Shown here in pieces: positions 36,836 to 46,967 of a stretch of DNA of 64,000 nucleotides. Within the stretch, counting starts at the first letter, position 1. Each line of letters begins with the position of its first letter. The notes under the pieces were generated by a model. The model had not been told where the DNA came from. It did no database searches and worked only from the letters and a program-made list of their open reading frames with translations. This DNA is from Bin55 sp009840545 (GTDB taxonomy: Bacteria > Pseudomonadota > Gammaproteobacteria > Pseudomonadales > Azotimanducaceae). The stretch lies in the NCBI GenBank assembly GCA_965208815.1, contig OZ242357.1:1-64000 (forward strand), read 5' to 3'. A program made the position numbers and the translations under genes.

Positions 36836-39800
36836 GTGCAAGACCGATTAACACAATCAACAAAGCCACAGTTGCTTCGCTTCGGAATTCCCGCGGTGTT
36901 GGCAATTGTTGGTTTGGTTTTTTCAGTAGGAACTTTGACGGCTCAGGAAGAGGACACGTCAGCGGAGGTTGCGACGGATCAAAGCGATGTTGAAGAAGCC
37001 GAAGAGATCGCGAGCGAAGATGAAGCGCAAAGTGAATCCGAAGATGGCGATGCAGATAGTGAGTCTGAGGAAGTAGCTACGGATGAAGCATCCGACGAAG
37101 ATGCCTCAGAAGTAGCTGAGGAAGCTGAAGCCGACGACGGACCAATGGAAACATTGGAGGTCACCGGTACTCGGTTGCCAGTCGCAGACCCGACGGCATT
37201 GGTTCATTCCTATACCGCCGAAGATATCGCACTTACGGGAGCGTCAACGTTAGATGATTTCTTCCGAACTGTGCCATGGCAATTCAATTCAACTAATCCA
37301 CAGACAGCCAACATGTTTCGAACTGGAGACGATCTGGCTGGCGATTCTGGAGGCATCTACGGTGCCTATGACCTAGCGTCAATCAACCTTCAAGGACTCG
37401 GTTCGAGTAATACGTTGGTGTTACTGAATGGACGACGGGTTGCTGGCTACGGCGGATCCGAACGCGATATCGTCAACATTCTCGGCATTCCGATGGAAGC
37501 AATCGAACGAGTCGAGATTCAGTTGGATGGTGGTTCTGCAGTGTACGGCTCCGATGCAATTTCGGGCGTTGTGAACTTCATCACAAAGAAAAACTATCGC
37601 GGAATGACATTAGATGTCAAAGATGAGCGCAGCGGAACAGGTAGTGACCTCTTCAACGCTGGCATGACGTTTGGGCTGACTTGGGGAAGGGGAAATGCGA
37701 CCCTTACATTCAGTCAGAACGAACAGGAACCGATTCTTAATGCAAAGACTGGCTACACTACACGAGACTATCGCGATAAGATGGGTCCCGAGTTCGATTA
37801 TCGTAGCTACAGCGTCGGACAACCAGGGATTGTGCGTCACTGGAACTGCAGCAACGTATTTCCGGGTCCATACTCCAGCAATTGGTACTGTGACGGCACA
37901 TTTACCACCGACGAGGAGAAACTGGTCTCTTGGCAGCTTCCGCCCGATCATAACGGAGTGGGAGCAGAAATCTCAGATTTCAATTCTGGACCGGTAGGCG
38001 GATTTTGGACACAGCCAGAACATATCAATCCCTATGATCGGATTCCGCGTGAAAACGGAGCTCATACTGGACGGGACGGTGCCACGATCAATCTTCAGCA
38101 TGAGATCTTCCAAGGATTCAAAGTGTTCGTAGATGGTCTTTATTCGAAGTCCTACTCAAAGCAACAGTATCAACTACCGTTCATATCCATTGTTGTACCT
38201 GCGTCCAATGCCTACAACCCGTTTGATGTGCCGATGCACGTGTCATATGCGCCGGGTTTGGAGCAAGAAAACGGACTGCTACCCTCACCGTACTCTGATA
38301 TAGTTACGGAGAACAATACTGCTACTGTGGGATTCGAATGGAATTTCAGATCACAGCAGACATTGGAAGCCTACATTAGAGAAAGCCGTACCGAGTCAAA
38401 TCGACGTAACTTCACAGTTTCGCTTCGAAAGGAAAGGTATGCGGACGGTACAGAGGAATTCTATAGAAGGTTGGCCAGTCCCGATCCTGCGGAAGCATTC
38501 AACTTCTTTGGCAACGGTACCCATCAAACCAACTCCTTTGGCAACTTCCTTGGCGAGACTTCGAAAACCATAGGATTGAATCAAACAACCGAATACGGAT
38601 TCAACCTTAAGGGCTTCTTGTTCGAGTTTCGTGGTGACGAGATTAGTTACGTCATCGGACACACCCGAAGAGTTCGAAGATATGAAAACCGTTTCGCGAT
38701 CAGTACTGGTGTTTTCAACTATGAGTTTGACTACAACGCTGTCTGGAACGGAACATCTCAACCCGCCTATCGGAATGAAAGCTATTTCGGCGAAGTTTGG
38801 ATTCCCATCATGACTGAACAACACGCAGGATGGTGGGGCCAATCAGTTCACCTGACATTGAAGAATATAAGAACAATTGATTCTTCATGGGGTGCCGTTG
38901 GTGGTGGAATCGACGTAGACTTTGAAGTTGAAACCGAAGTAGAAGTTTGGGATGTTGAAACAACGGATTGGAACAACGAGGGAATAGGCTACAACTATGG
39001 CTTCGATGCTGCTGAGGATGTTCCTATGGAGCAGTACAAAGAGTCAGACGATGTGCCCAATGTCGGTGTAGTCTACTATCCGAGAACCGACATGCGAATC
39101 ACTGCGAACTATTCGCGTACCATTCAGCAACCATTGATTTCAGAATTGTTCGATACCTATGAAGACTTCGAATGGCAGACGTATGACATTCTGGATCTCT
39201 ATGATCCGGACGGTCCAACCGTTCATGAGATCATGCCCTATCGGTACTCGTATGCAAATCCTGATCTAGAGGCATCTGTTGGCGAAAGCCACTCGCTCAG
39301 GGTCAAGTGGTGGCCGCAATTTCTCAGTGGTCTTGAAATGGAAGTGTCCTATGTGTCAACTTCGTTTAAGGGTCAAATTGAGCACACCGCCGGATATTTC
39401 CGCGAGCCGTTATCGCTTCAATCCGACGCGATTGCTGTTCGCAATGAAAGAGGCGACCTGATTGCCCTTAATTTCGACTACTTCAATGCAGAAGTTCGAC
39501 AGAGCACAACCGTTGACACACATTTCTTGTATCGATTTGGAACCCAAAGACTTGGGACACTCGAGACTCGATTGCACTATCACCGAAAGTTGGAGGACTA
39601 CAACGAACCGTTCCCCGGATTGGTGTTTTCCTCGCTGGGAACTGCTGTCTCACCGGATCGGTATCGAACGACAGTACAAATGTTTTGGGACCGAAACAGG
39701 ATGAGTGCAAGCATGATTGCTCGATACACTCCGGGCTACTTGAATGAATTTGCACACTATTGTTCGATCCAGCAAAAACTCAACCAAGTCGGTCGTTGTG

Positions 39801-40045
39801 CAGATTTCGCTCTGTTCGATTTCACGTCTTGGCTGGCACTGGAAGTCGCATCCCTTACCGTAGTGGATGCAACCTTCAAGTATCGATTCGATAACAACTT
39901 TGAGGTTCAGCTCTCAGGTCTGAATGTATTTGACAGATTTTCACCTTTGACGGTTCGATCAGGTCTACCCTACGATCCTTCTCGTTGGAATGGAAGAGGT
40001 CAAATCTTCTCACTTAGTGTTCGCTACATGATGCACCAACAGTAG
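36836..40045 (+). CDS. TonB-dependent receptor with acidic N-terminal region (1)
   Basis: Outer-membrane, energy-coupled importer, 1069 residues. A signal peptide ends near TLTA|QEED. About 75 residues of almost pure Glu/Asp/Ser/Ala follow, then a TonB-box-like METLEVTGTRL, the plug (NLQGLGSSNTLVLLNGRR, RVEIQLDGGSAVYGSDAISGVVNFITKK) and a large barrel. The visible ligand class is unclear. Two cysteine pairs fall in probable extracellular loops (WNCSNV/WYCDGT and HYCSIQ/GRCADF). The C-terminus ends ...HQQ rather than in an aromatic residue. The GTG start has a good ribosome site. A strong terminator follows, so it is probably a single-gene unit. Confidence 0.93.
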   Translation: MQDRLTQSTKPQLLRFGIPAVLAIVGLVFSVGTLTAQEEDTSAEVATDQSDVEEAEEIASEDEAQSESEDGDADSESEEVATDEASDEDASEVAEEAEADDGPMETLEVTGTRLPVADPTALVHSYTAEDIALTGASTLDDFFRTVPWQFNSTNPQTANMFRTGDDLAGDSGGIYGAYDLASINLQGLGSSNTLVLLNGRRVAGYGGSERDIVNILGIPMEAIERVEIQLDGGSAVYGSDAISGVVNFITKKNYRGMTLDVKDERSGTGSDLFNAGMTFGLTWGRGNATLTFSQNEQEPILNAKTGYTTRDYRDKMGPEFDYRSYSVGQPGIVRHWNCSNVFPGPYSSNWYCDGTFTTDEEKLVSWQLPPDHNGVGAEISDFNSGPVGGFWTQPEHINPYDRIPRENGAHTGRDGATINLQHEIFQGFKVFVDGLYSKSYSKQQYQLPFISIVVPASNAYNPFDVPMHVSYAPGLEQENGLLPSPYSDIVTENNTATVGFEWNFRSQQTLEAYIRESRTESNRRNFTVSLRKERYADGTEEFYRRLASPDPAEAFNFFGNGTHQTNSFGNFLGETSKTIGLNQTTEYGFNLKGFLFEFRGDEISYVIGHTRRVRRYENRFAISTGVFNYEFDYNAVWNGTSQPAYRNESYFGEVWIPIMTEQHAGWWGQSVHLTLKNIRTIDSSWGAVGGGIDVDFEVETEVEVWDVETTDWNNEGIGYNYGFDAAEDVPMEQYKESDDVPNVGVVYYPRTDMRITANYSRTIQQPLISELFDTYEDFEWQTYDILDLYDPDGPTVHEIMPYRYSYANPDLEASVGESHSLRVKWWPQFLSGLEMEVSYVSTSFKGQIEHTAGYFREPLSLQSDAIAVRNERGDLIALNFDYFNAEVRQSTTVDTHFLYRFGTQRLGTLETRLHYHRKLEDYNEPFPGLVFSSLGTAVSPDRYRTTVQMFWDRNRMSASMIARYTPGYLNEFAHYCSIQQKLNQVGRCADFALFDFTSWLALEVASLTVVDATFKYRFDNNFEVQLSGLNVFDRFSPLTVRSGLPYDPSRWNGRGQIFSLSVRYMMHQQ

Positions 40046-40106
40046 GTTATGTAGCTGCGCAAGTCGGACGACGAAAAACGTCCGCAAGCGCAAGCCATTA
40101 AACAGG

Positions 40107-40137
40107 AATGTGCCCCTTTCGAGGGGCACATTTTTTT
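40107..40137 (+). terminator. Rho-independent terminator after receptor 1
   Basis: AATGTGCCCC pairs with GGGGCACATT around a TTTCGA loop, followed by a run of T. Confidence 0.92.
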
Positions 40138-40469
40138 GTGGAAGACTACCTTCTGTCGAGAGTATGCAGTAGGTTTGGAGCCGTCGAGCTCGTAAACTTC
40201 TCCACAATCGAACTCATTCCAATTGACAAAATGCTTGGGCAATTGGTTCATGGCTTGCTAACGGGCTTCAGAGTCACTTGTTGAATTAAAGATTGAAGTT
40301 GACTCGATACTCATCAACCTTGTGATGACTTAGAGCCGTATTCGCGGAATCCCAATTTACTTCGAAAATTGTGCGCTAGATGTGCACAGTTTTCAATTAC
40401 GTTAAATAGTGTCTTCACCTACGTAGATTGTAAAATGTGCGAGTGAAGCTTTAGGCGAACGAGGAAATC
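40138..40469. other. Intergenic region between the two TonB receptors
   Basis: About 330 nt, AT-rich towards the second receptor. No coding frame with support. It should hold that receptor's promoter, but I see no clear -35/-10 pair. Confidence 0.5.
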
Positions 40470-43427
40470 ATGCGACGAAAAAGAACGACTCGCAAAGGCG
40501 AAGAATTGTTTTCGATACGTTCACGATGGTTAGCACTGACCTTATCGGTCCTAGCCCTACTCCTGGCGACCAATGTATCTTGGGCTCAAGAGGAAGACGA
40601 AGACGAATCAGAAGACGACGACGAAATTCCGGCTGAAGAGATCGAAGAGATGGTAGTAACCGGGACTCGTTTGAGCCAGAATCCTGGCGAGGTTGCCGGG
40701 CAACTGATTGTGATCGACGAGGCCGATATTCGGGCTAGTGGAGAGGTCACTCTGGAACGAGTTCTCCGACAGTTACCTCAGAACTTGAACCCAACTACAG
40801 AGCAGTTTGGAAGCAATCTGAACAACGTCCAGAACTTTTCGGGAAGCTCTACCGTGAATTTGCGCGGCCTCGGCAGTGAGTCCACGCTAATTTTGGTTGA
40901 CGGAAAGAGAATTGGTTACAACGGCATTCTAGGTGGCGTAACCGACGTTTCCTCGATTCCGCTTGCAATGGTCGAGCGTATTGAGCTCATACTTGACGGA
41001 GCATCGGCAGTCTACGGGTCCGATGCCGTTGGCGGTGTGGTGAACATCATTACGAAGAAGGATTTTGAGCGTGTCGAAGTCAATATTGGTTATGACTGGC
41101 CAGGAACCGAAGGCTTCAGCGAGTATCGCGTGGGGATCAACGCGAACCATTCACTTGGTGGTCTGAATCTTCGGGGAGCTTTTCAGCGCTCGACACACTC
41201 AGGAATGGACGCATCCGACCGCGAGGTCACGCTTTTTCAGCAGTCCATATTTCCCGGACCTCAATTCGACATTCGTTTTTGCTGCCTTGCCGACGGAACG
41301 TCCCTTCCTATCGCATATCGCCTGGATGGTGACATCCTAACTCTTTCGGAATTCAACGGATTGTCAGCGGCAGACAAGGAAAGGGCCGAGGTCTTAACCC
41401 ACGCAATATTGCCCATGGGATTCAATGAATCTAGTTCTATCGACCAAATTACGCAGTGGATGGAACCCAGTTGGGGTCTCCAGACTCAGGAGGGCTACAG
41501 CATTCTGCCTGAGTCCACCCGTGACAGCTTCTTGGCAGGTGTGCAAAGCGACATAAGTCCGGTGCTTTCGGTGGACGCTCAGGTTCGTGTCGAGGCTAGA
41601 AACACGCTCAACTTAAGAGGGTACATCACGCTTACAGGAGAATCCTTAACTGGTAGAAGTCCATTTAACCCCTTTGGGCGAACCGTTCACGTGAGAGGTC
41701 AAAGGCGAGACTATGAGCAACCCTTCAATGAGACGGATACGTCAACCGTAGACTTCAGCTTTAACTTTGAAGGCGATGTTACTTCGCGCATCGATTACAA
41801 GCTTAGTATTGGACAAACCACGGAAGAATCCGAGACTCTGAGACACTTCGATATGGATCGGGCAGGTCTTCGTGCTGGCATGAATTCGGATGGAGTGACT
41901 TCCATTACATCCTTCCTGTCGGGCGAGACCGCGGAATCTTGCGCTGCTTTGGGAGGTACATTCTTCTTTGGACTGTGTCGAGTTTCGAGACCTCCACCTC
42001 CGGCTGTGAATCCATTTGGCGATTTGTCAGAGTTCATTTCCACCACACCTTTGGCCGCTGATAGCATGAATACTCAGTTTAGACTCGAAGGCTTGGTACG
42101 AGGTGAGTTGTACCAGTTCTGGGGAGGAATGATTCGAGGCCTTGTGGGTGTGGCGATCGACACAACAGGTTTGGAAAGCTCAACCCAGTTTGCCGTGGGA
42201 GCAATCGAACAGTCTCCGGTCAGCAACGTTGCCAGCTTCAATACCGAAGCTGAGCGATCCAGTCGGGCGTATTTCGCAGAAGTAAATGTACCGATTGTCA
42301 GTGATGACAACGCAATGCCTTGGGTTGAAGGATTGACAGCTACAGGTTCTTTCCGCAACGACAACTACGATGCGCCGGAAGTGACCTATATCAATGATCA
42401 AACCGGAAACGAGTCTCCGCAGGACTTAATGGAACCTGGAGAGGAAAATACTTGGGGTTTGGGGATTGTTTGGACACCTTCGCAAAGCGTTCGTGTGAAG
42501 TACAACAAACAAACGGCTTTTGTAGCACCCCAACTGAATCAATTACTTCTGACGACAGAGACCAATCCGAATGACCCGTTTCGGGGTATCTACCTGCAAC
42601 AACCCGATGGTAGCTTGCAGTACCAAGATGTGTTGGTCATCGAGGGTGGAAACGCGGACCTCCTTCCTGAGACCGCCGACACTGTTTCTATTGGTTTCGA
42701 GATCACTCCGGAGTTCTTGCCTTCCTTGCAACTCAACGCCACCTACAGCGAAGTCGATTACATGAACCGGATCAATCGTCTCTCGAACTTCATCGTGGAC
42801 CCTAACAACCTACCGAGCGATACGTTCTTTGATCGTGTGGAAGACATCTACGTTCAGGAACGTCGTTGGATTAACGTATCGTCCGTTGAACGGAGCGGAA
42901 CCGACTATGAAATATTGTGGGGAACCTCAACGGATCAGGGTGATTTCGACGTGAAATTCAAGCGATCGATTGTCAATAATTTCGACTACATCATCGATCC
43001 TTCCGATCCCGAAAACGACGAGATGGTGAGTGTTGTGGGCGTAACAAGGGGATCGACTGCTGTCGGCGTTGTATCCAAGAAGTCCATGAATGGAACGTTT
43101 ACCTATGGGAATCGCGGTCTCGAGGTGAGCGTGGATTTTTCGAACAGATCCAAGACTCAGACCATTCTTGCGGGAGTAACGAGCCAATACTCTCCTCCAA
43201 CGACATTTGACTTGACCATTGGCTACTCGATTGGTCCTGGAGGTTTGATCGACCTTCCTGATGTAGTGGAGGGTGGAAGAATATCGTTTGTCGTGAACAA
43301 TCTGTTTGATCGCTACGGAAAGTCTCTGACCACAAACGCCAATGGCGAGGTGATAAGCAATACGAGTACCAGTCGATCGCCGCTGTACGGCCAAATGTAC
43401 AATCTCTCGTTCAATTTGCCGCTGTAA
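40470..43427 (+). CDS. TonB-dependent receptor with acidic N-terminal region (2)
   Basis: Outer-membrane importer, 985 residues. A basic n-region (MRRKRTTRKG) and hydrophobic core end near VSWA|QEED; a shorter acidic stretch (EDEDESEDDDE) leads to EEMVVTGTRL, the TonB-box region. The plug shows VNLRGLGSESTLILVDGKR and RIELILDGASAVYGSDAVGGVVNIITKK. The C-terminus ends NLSFNLPL. Cysteine pairs occur at FCCLADG and SCAALGG/GLCRVS. Mature N-terminus starts QEED like receptor 1, suggesting common descent. GAGG precedes the ATG. Confidence 0.94.
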   Translation: MRRKRTTRKGEELFSIRSRWLALTLSVLALLLATNVSWAQEEDEDESEDDDEIPAEEIEEMVVTGTRLSQNPGEVAGQLIVIDEADIRASGEVTLERVLRQLPQNLNPTTEQFGSNLNNVQNFSGSSTVNLRGLGSESTLILVDGKRIGYNGILGGVTDVSSIPLAMVERIELILDGASAVYGSDAVGGVVNIITKKDFERVEVNIGYDWPGTEGFSEYRVGINANHSLGGLNLRGAFQRSTHSGMDASDREVTLFQQSIFPGPQFDIRFCCLADGTSLPIAYRLDGDILTLSEFNGLSAADKERAEVLTHAILPMGFNESSSIDQITQWMEPSWGLQTQEGYSILPESTRDSFLAGVQSDISPVLSVDAQVRVEARNTLNLRGYITLTGESLTGRSPFNPFGRTVHVRGQRRDYEQPFNETDTSTVDFSFNFEGDVTSRIDYKLSIGQTTEESETLRHFDMDRAGLRAGMNSDGVTSITSFLSGETAESCAALGGTFFFGLCRVSRPPPPAVNPFGDLSEFISTTPLAADSMNTQFRLEGLVRGELYQFWGGMIRGLVGVAIDTTGLESSTQFAVGAIEQSPVSNVASFNTEAERSSRAYFAEVNVPIVSDDNAMPWVEGLTATGSFRNDNYDAPEVTYINDQTGNESPQDLMEPGEENTWGLGIVWTPSQSVRVKYNKQTAFVAPQLNQLLLTTETNPNDPFRGIYLQQPDGSLQYQDVLVIEGGNADLLPETADTVSIGFEITPEFLPSLQLNATYSEVDYMNRINRLSNFIVDPNNLPSDTFFDRVEDIYVQERRWINVSSVERSGTDYEILWGTSTDQGDFDVKFKRSIVNNFDYIIDPSDPENDEMVSVVGVTRGSTAVGVVSKKSMNGTFTYGNRGLEVSVDFSNRSKTQTILAGVTSQYSPPTTFDLTIGYSIGPGGLIDLPDVVEGGRISFVVNNLFDRYGKSLTTNANGEVISNTSTSRSPLYGQMYNLSFNLPL

Positions 43428-43447
43428 AGTAGCACTTGATCAACGAT

Positions 43448-43485
43448 ACGCCGGGCATGCATCTCTCTTGCAAGCCCGGCGTTTT
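43448..43485 (+). terminator. Rho-independent terminator after receptor 2
   Basis: ACGCCGGGC pairs with GCCCGGCGT, extended inside by TGCA/TGCA, and is followed by TTTTC. Confidence 0.85.
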
Positions 43486-43554
43486 CGTCTGTTCACCGCA
43501 CTAGCCGATCGGATTCGGGTCTAACCCTTCAAAACACTTAACGGAAAACCTTGC

Positions 43555-44949
43555 ATGAAAAAAACTCTTCTATATAGCTTCGTGTTTCTTGTTGCACTGG
43601 CGATTTCTGCGTCTAGTAGTGCAGACGTCGAGAAAACAGACGTTGAGGCGGAACCCGCCAAGATTGGCACCATGAAATTGGAAGGCGACACGTCTGCGGT
43701 CTACACCAATGGTCGGATTCAGATTTTTGTTCCGGCTGAAGACAAACCTACCGGAGTTGTTTCGATTGCAGCCGCACCAACCACCCAAGACAAGGGTAAC
43801 GGCGAAGGGTCGAGGCAAGCATCAAGTACAAGTGGCCAGTCGGTTAAGGTCGGCAGCTCCATGGCGACACCGGTAAGTATGAGTGCCGGTAAGTCGAGTA
43901 CTTTGGCGGCTACATCGATGGCCTCATCGAATCAACGAAGCTCGAATGTGTTGGTCGAAGCTCCTATTGTGGACGGCAAGTTTTCGCTCACCTATGAGTT
44001 GGATGAGATTCGTGCCGTATATTTTTATGTTCTGGATTCGATTTCACCATCTGGTATGAGAATGGCTCCCGTCAAGGGTCAACAGTTCATCGTAGAACCG
44101 GGCGAACTAACTCTCACAATGGATGAGCGAGCTCGGTTTGTTGTCGAAGGCGGCAGGTACAACGATGCGGTATTCAATTCGTGGAAAACGAGTGAGGAAT
44201 ATGTTGAAGCAGATCGAGACTATAAGGCCATGCTCAAGGAACCCGAAGCGGAGACGGATGAAGGACGCAAAGCGCAAGCCGAAGCTAGGCGGCTTCAGTT
44301 TGAGAAGATTCTGAAAATTGAATCGGATGGACGAATGACTGTTGCCATGAACGACCCCGACCCACTAACGCGTAGGCTTACTTTGGAGACCACGTGGCTA
44401 GTCATGGGAAATTGGATGTCAGAAGCGCTTGCGGAACTCAAAGAAATGGCACCCGAAGATCCATGGGTAGCACAGCGAATTGAGCAAGACAAGAAACGTC
44501 AGGAGTTGGCGGCGAAACGTGACAAAATTGCGGTTGGTACTCCCATCGTAGATTTTGACGCCGTTGATCTCGATGGATCGCCAGTCAAGCTAAGCGACAT
44601 CCAACAAGACTCGAAGCTGGTTTTGCTCGAGTTCTGGGCATCGTGGTGCGGTCCGTGTAGAACCGAAATTCCTCATCTCAAAGAGGCCTACGGCAAGTTT
44701 AAAGAACAAGGTTTTGAAATTGTGTCCTATACGATCGACGAGTCTCAGGAAGCTTGGGAGCTTGCGTCGGAGGAGGAATCCCTCCCGTGGCCGAATCTTG
44801 GGATAGGTCCCGATTCGGAAGCACCGACGAAATACAGCGTAACGGGTGTACCTTATAACCTGCTTTTCAACGCAGAGACCGGGGAAATTGTCAAAAAGAA
44901 CCTGCGTGGACTACAGTTAGACGAGGAACTCTCAAAGTTCTTCTTATAG
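43555..44949 (+). CDS. Periplasmic TlpA/thioredoxin-fold protein with DUF4369-like region (paralogue 3)
   Basis: 464 residues, smaller relative of the two long paralogues. A cleavable signal peptide (LLYSFVFLVALAISASSSA) lacks a lipobox, so it should be soluble in the periplasm. The DUF4369-like region includes VDGKFSLTYEL, FIVEPGELTLTMD and the shared NSWKTSEEY motif. In place of the acidic linker there is a Ser/Thr/Met/Ala-rich stretch (SVKVGSSMATPVSMSAGKSS). The TlpA domain has FWASWCGPC (Cys365, Cys368). The extra cysteines and DEMGG tail of the long paralogues are absent. It follows receptor 2 and ends just before the IS1380 insertion. Confidence 0.9.
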   Translation: MKKTLLYSFVFLVALAISASSSADVEKTDVEAEPAKIGTMKLEGDTSAVYTNGRIQIFVPAEDKPTGVVSIAAAPTTQDKGNGEGSRQASSTSGQSVKVGSSMATPVSMSAGKSSTLAATSMASSNQRSSNVLVEAPIVDGKFSLTYELDEIRAVYFYVLDSISPSGMRMAPVKGQQFIVEPGELTLTMDERARFVVEGGRYNDAVFNSWKTSEEYVEADRDYKAMLKEPEAETDEGRKAQAEARRLQFEKILKIESDGRMTVAMNDPDPLTRRLTLETTWLVMGNWMSEALAELKEMAPEDPWVAQRIEQDKKRQELAAKRDKIAVGTPIVDFDAVDLDGSPVKLSDIQQDSKLVLLEFWASWCGPCRTEIPHLKEAYGKFKEQGFEIVSYTIDESQEAWELASEEESLPWPNLGIGPDSEAPTKYSVTGVPYNLLFNAETGEIVKKNLRGLQLDEELSKFFL

Positions 44950-45047
44950 AAGCGATCGCGGCTTCTAGCTTTCTTCCACCGATGGATAAGTTAGGCAGCC
45001 GCATTGCAGATTGCTTTGCGCCGGTGATTTTCTGGAGCTCAGTTTAA

Positions 45048-46747
45048 CCTTGATATCCGGTTAAGCGAAATTGCCAAAGAAAATCCGGCGCGCTCATAAC
45101 AGGTCGTTTCGCTAAAATAGCGTTACACAAACAACTCACCTGTCAGGTGCGCACCGGAGGCGTATGAGCATGATAACAAATCCCCGTCGCGTCGAGGTCG
45201 ATTTCAGCAATCACCATCTCACGGGATCGGGGGGACTGTGCTTTCTTTCGCGCATGGCGCGTCGACTGGATCTGTTTCGCGCGCTCTCTTCTCTGCGCTC
45301 TCTGAAGCGACGGCGACGGGGGGTTCCGGACGCCGAGCGGACATGGTCGCTGATCGCCTCGCTGGCCCTGGGGAACGGTGCCCTGTCGGATCTGGAGGTT
45401 CTGGGATGGGACCGGACGGCGTGCGAGCTGCTGGGTCTCACGGAGCGTCCGAGCCCTCGCCGGGTGGGGGAGCATCTGGCCCGCTTCGAGGATACGGACG
45501 TCGCCGCGCTGCGGGCGGTGGGCCGCAAGATGGCGCAGGAGGTGGTTCCGGGGATGGCGCGGCACTTTCTCGACGAGCTGGGCTACGTGCCGCTGTTTCT
45601 GGACTCCACGCAGATCGAGGTGCGGGGCGGACGCTTCGAGGGGGCGGCCAGGGACTACCAGGGGGAGACCGGCTACCAGCTGGCGGCCGCCTTCGTCGGG
45701 CACGTCCAGGTGAGCGGTCGTCTTCGGTCGGGCAACACCCATCCCGCCCACGGCTGGCTCGAGCAGGTGGAGCGCGACGTCGAGCCGCTGCTGGCGGGCG
45801 TTCCGGTGTGGGGGCGCATGGACAACGCCTACTACCGCAGGGACGTGGTGGAGCACTTCGAGGACCGGGGCTGGGACTACTCGGTCAGCGTGACCTCGGA
45901 GGTCGCCAAGCGACCGATCCTGGACGCGGCGGCACAGGTGCTGGAGGACGCGGACTGGGAGGAGATCAACGAGCACGAGAGGGCGGCGCTGATCACGCAT
46001 CGCCCGACGCGGTGGCGCAACATGCAGACCTACGTGGTGGTGCGCCAGGAAGTGGTCGGCGGGGAGCGGCTGCTGTTTCCGCGGCACACCGTGATCCTGG
46101 TGTCGCGCGACGATCTCGACCTGAAGGAGCTGGTGCTCCGCCATCGCGGCAAGCAGGGGCAGGAGAACGCGTTCAAGGGCCCGCTACGGGAGATGAACCT
46201 GCACCATCCCCGCTGCATGGGGTTCCGGGCGAACCAGGCGTACTACGAGTGCGCCCTGATCGCCCAGCTGCTGGTGCGGGCCGTCCAGCACCGCATGCTG
46301 CCCAAGGAGGCGCGGAGCCGCAGCCTCGGCTACGTCATCCGGCACCTGATGCGCACGGTGGCCGTGCTGGTGCGCACCGGCCGTCGTCTGTATCTGAACT
46401 TCGCGCGCTCGAACTGGGAGCTGGCCTGGCTGCTTCATGCCGCGGACAGCTTCGGGGAGACCGTCGCAAGCTGAGCGCCGCGTCGGGCGACATCGAGACT
46501 GACGTAGCGGCGACATGTTCCACGTACCGGCGAAGAGTTCCGCTCTTCCGCGAATCGGTTCGTCCCAAAACTCGCAAAACCAGCGCACCAACGCGCAGTC
46601 GCGCCGAAATATGCGGTTCCCCGTCGACTCTCGCGCACACTCGGCGTTCGTGGCGGCATCCTCGTCCCATTCAAGAGCAAAAACTATCTGGCGTTGGATG
46701 GAATGATCTAGAATCCGACCTCTGCAGACCTTAACCGGATATCAAGG
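45048..46747 (+). mobile_element. IS1380-family element, complete copy 2
   Basis: About 1.7 kb bounded by perfect 17-bp inverted repeats, CCTTGATATCCGGTTAA and TTAACCGGATATCAAGG. One transposase gene is enclosed. No exact adjacent target duplication is seen, but AGTTTAA occurs immediately left (45041-45047) and again 2 nt beyond the right end. It lies between two thioredoxin-like genes. Confidence 0.95.
45164..46474 (+). CDS. IS1380-family transposase (intact)
   Basis: 436-residue DDE transposase. The three acidic positions are seen in LFLDSTQIEVRG, WGRMDNAYYRRDVVEHF and RGKQGQENAFKGPLREMNLHH, and the C-terminal helix GFRANQAYYECALIAQLLVR is typical. The gene is strongly GC-rich, unlike its neighbours. 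The frame is complete, so the element may be active and may supply transposase to the truncated copies. Confidence 0.95.
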   Translation: MSMITNPRRVEVDFSNHHLTGSGGLCFLSRMARRLDLFRALSSLRSLKRRRRGVPDAERTWSLIASLALGNGALSDLEVLGWDRTACELLGLTERPSPRRVGEHLARFEDTDVAALRAVGRKMAQEVVPGMARHFLDELGYVPLFLDSTQIEVRGGRFEGAARDYQGETGYQLAAAFVGHVQVSGRLRSGNTHPAHGWLEQVERDVEPLLAGVPVWGRMDNAYYRRDVVEHFEDRGWDYSVSVTSEVAKRPILDAAAQVLEDADWEEINEHERAALITHRPTRWRNMQTYVVVRQEVVGGERLLFPRHTVILVSRDDLDLKELVLRHRGKQGQENAFKGPLREMNLHHPRCMGFRANQAYYECALIAQLLVRAVQHRMLPKEARSRSLGYVIRHLMRTVAVLVRTGRRLYLNFARSNWELAWLLHAADSFGETVAS

Positions 46748-46967
46748 GGAGTTTAAGAGCGACGAATCTTGCGAATTGTTTTGCTGTACAATCCGTACTC
46801 CCTATAGGATACGTGCGCAGTACGAGGGATCGTCCGTTGCAGGACTGCTTCTCATGCACGAAAACTACCCATTACGGAACAGATTCTCTGTTGCGTATGG
46901 TCCATGCTCGCCTACAAACTGTCATTGAAGCGCTGCGAGCAAACAACAAACGGAGGTTGTTACAACC

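Noticed and set aside
44948..44966. AGAAGC/GGCTTCT hairpin right after the 464-residue TlpA gene as a terminator
   Set aside because: The stem is only about 6 bp and no real T-run follows, unlike the strong hairpins after the other genes in the cluster.
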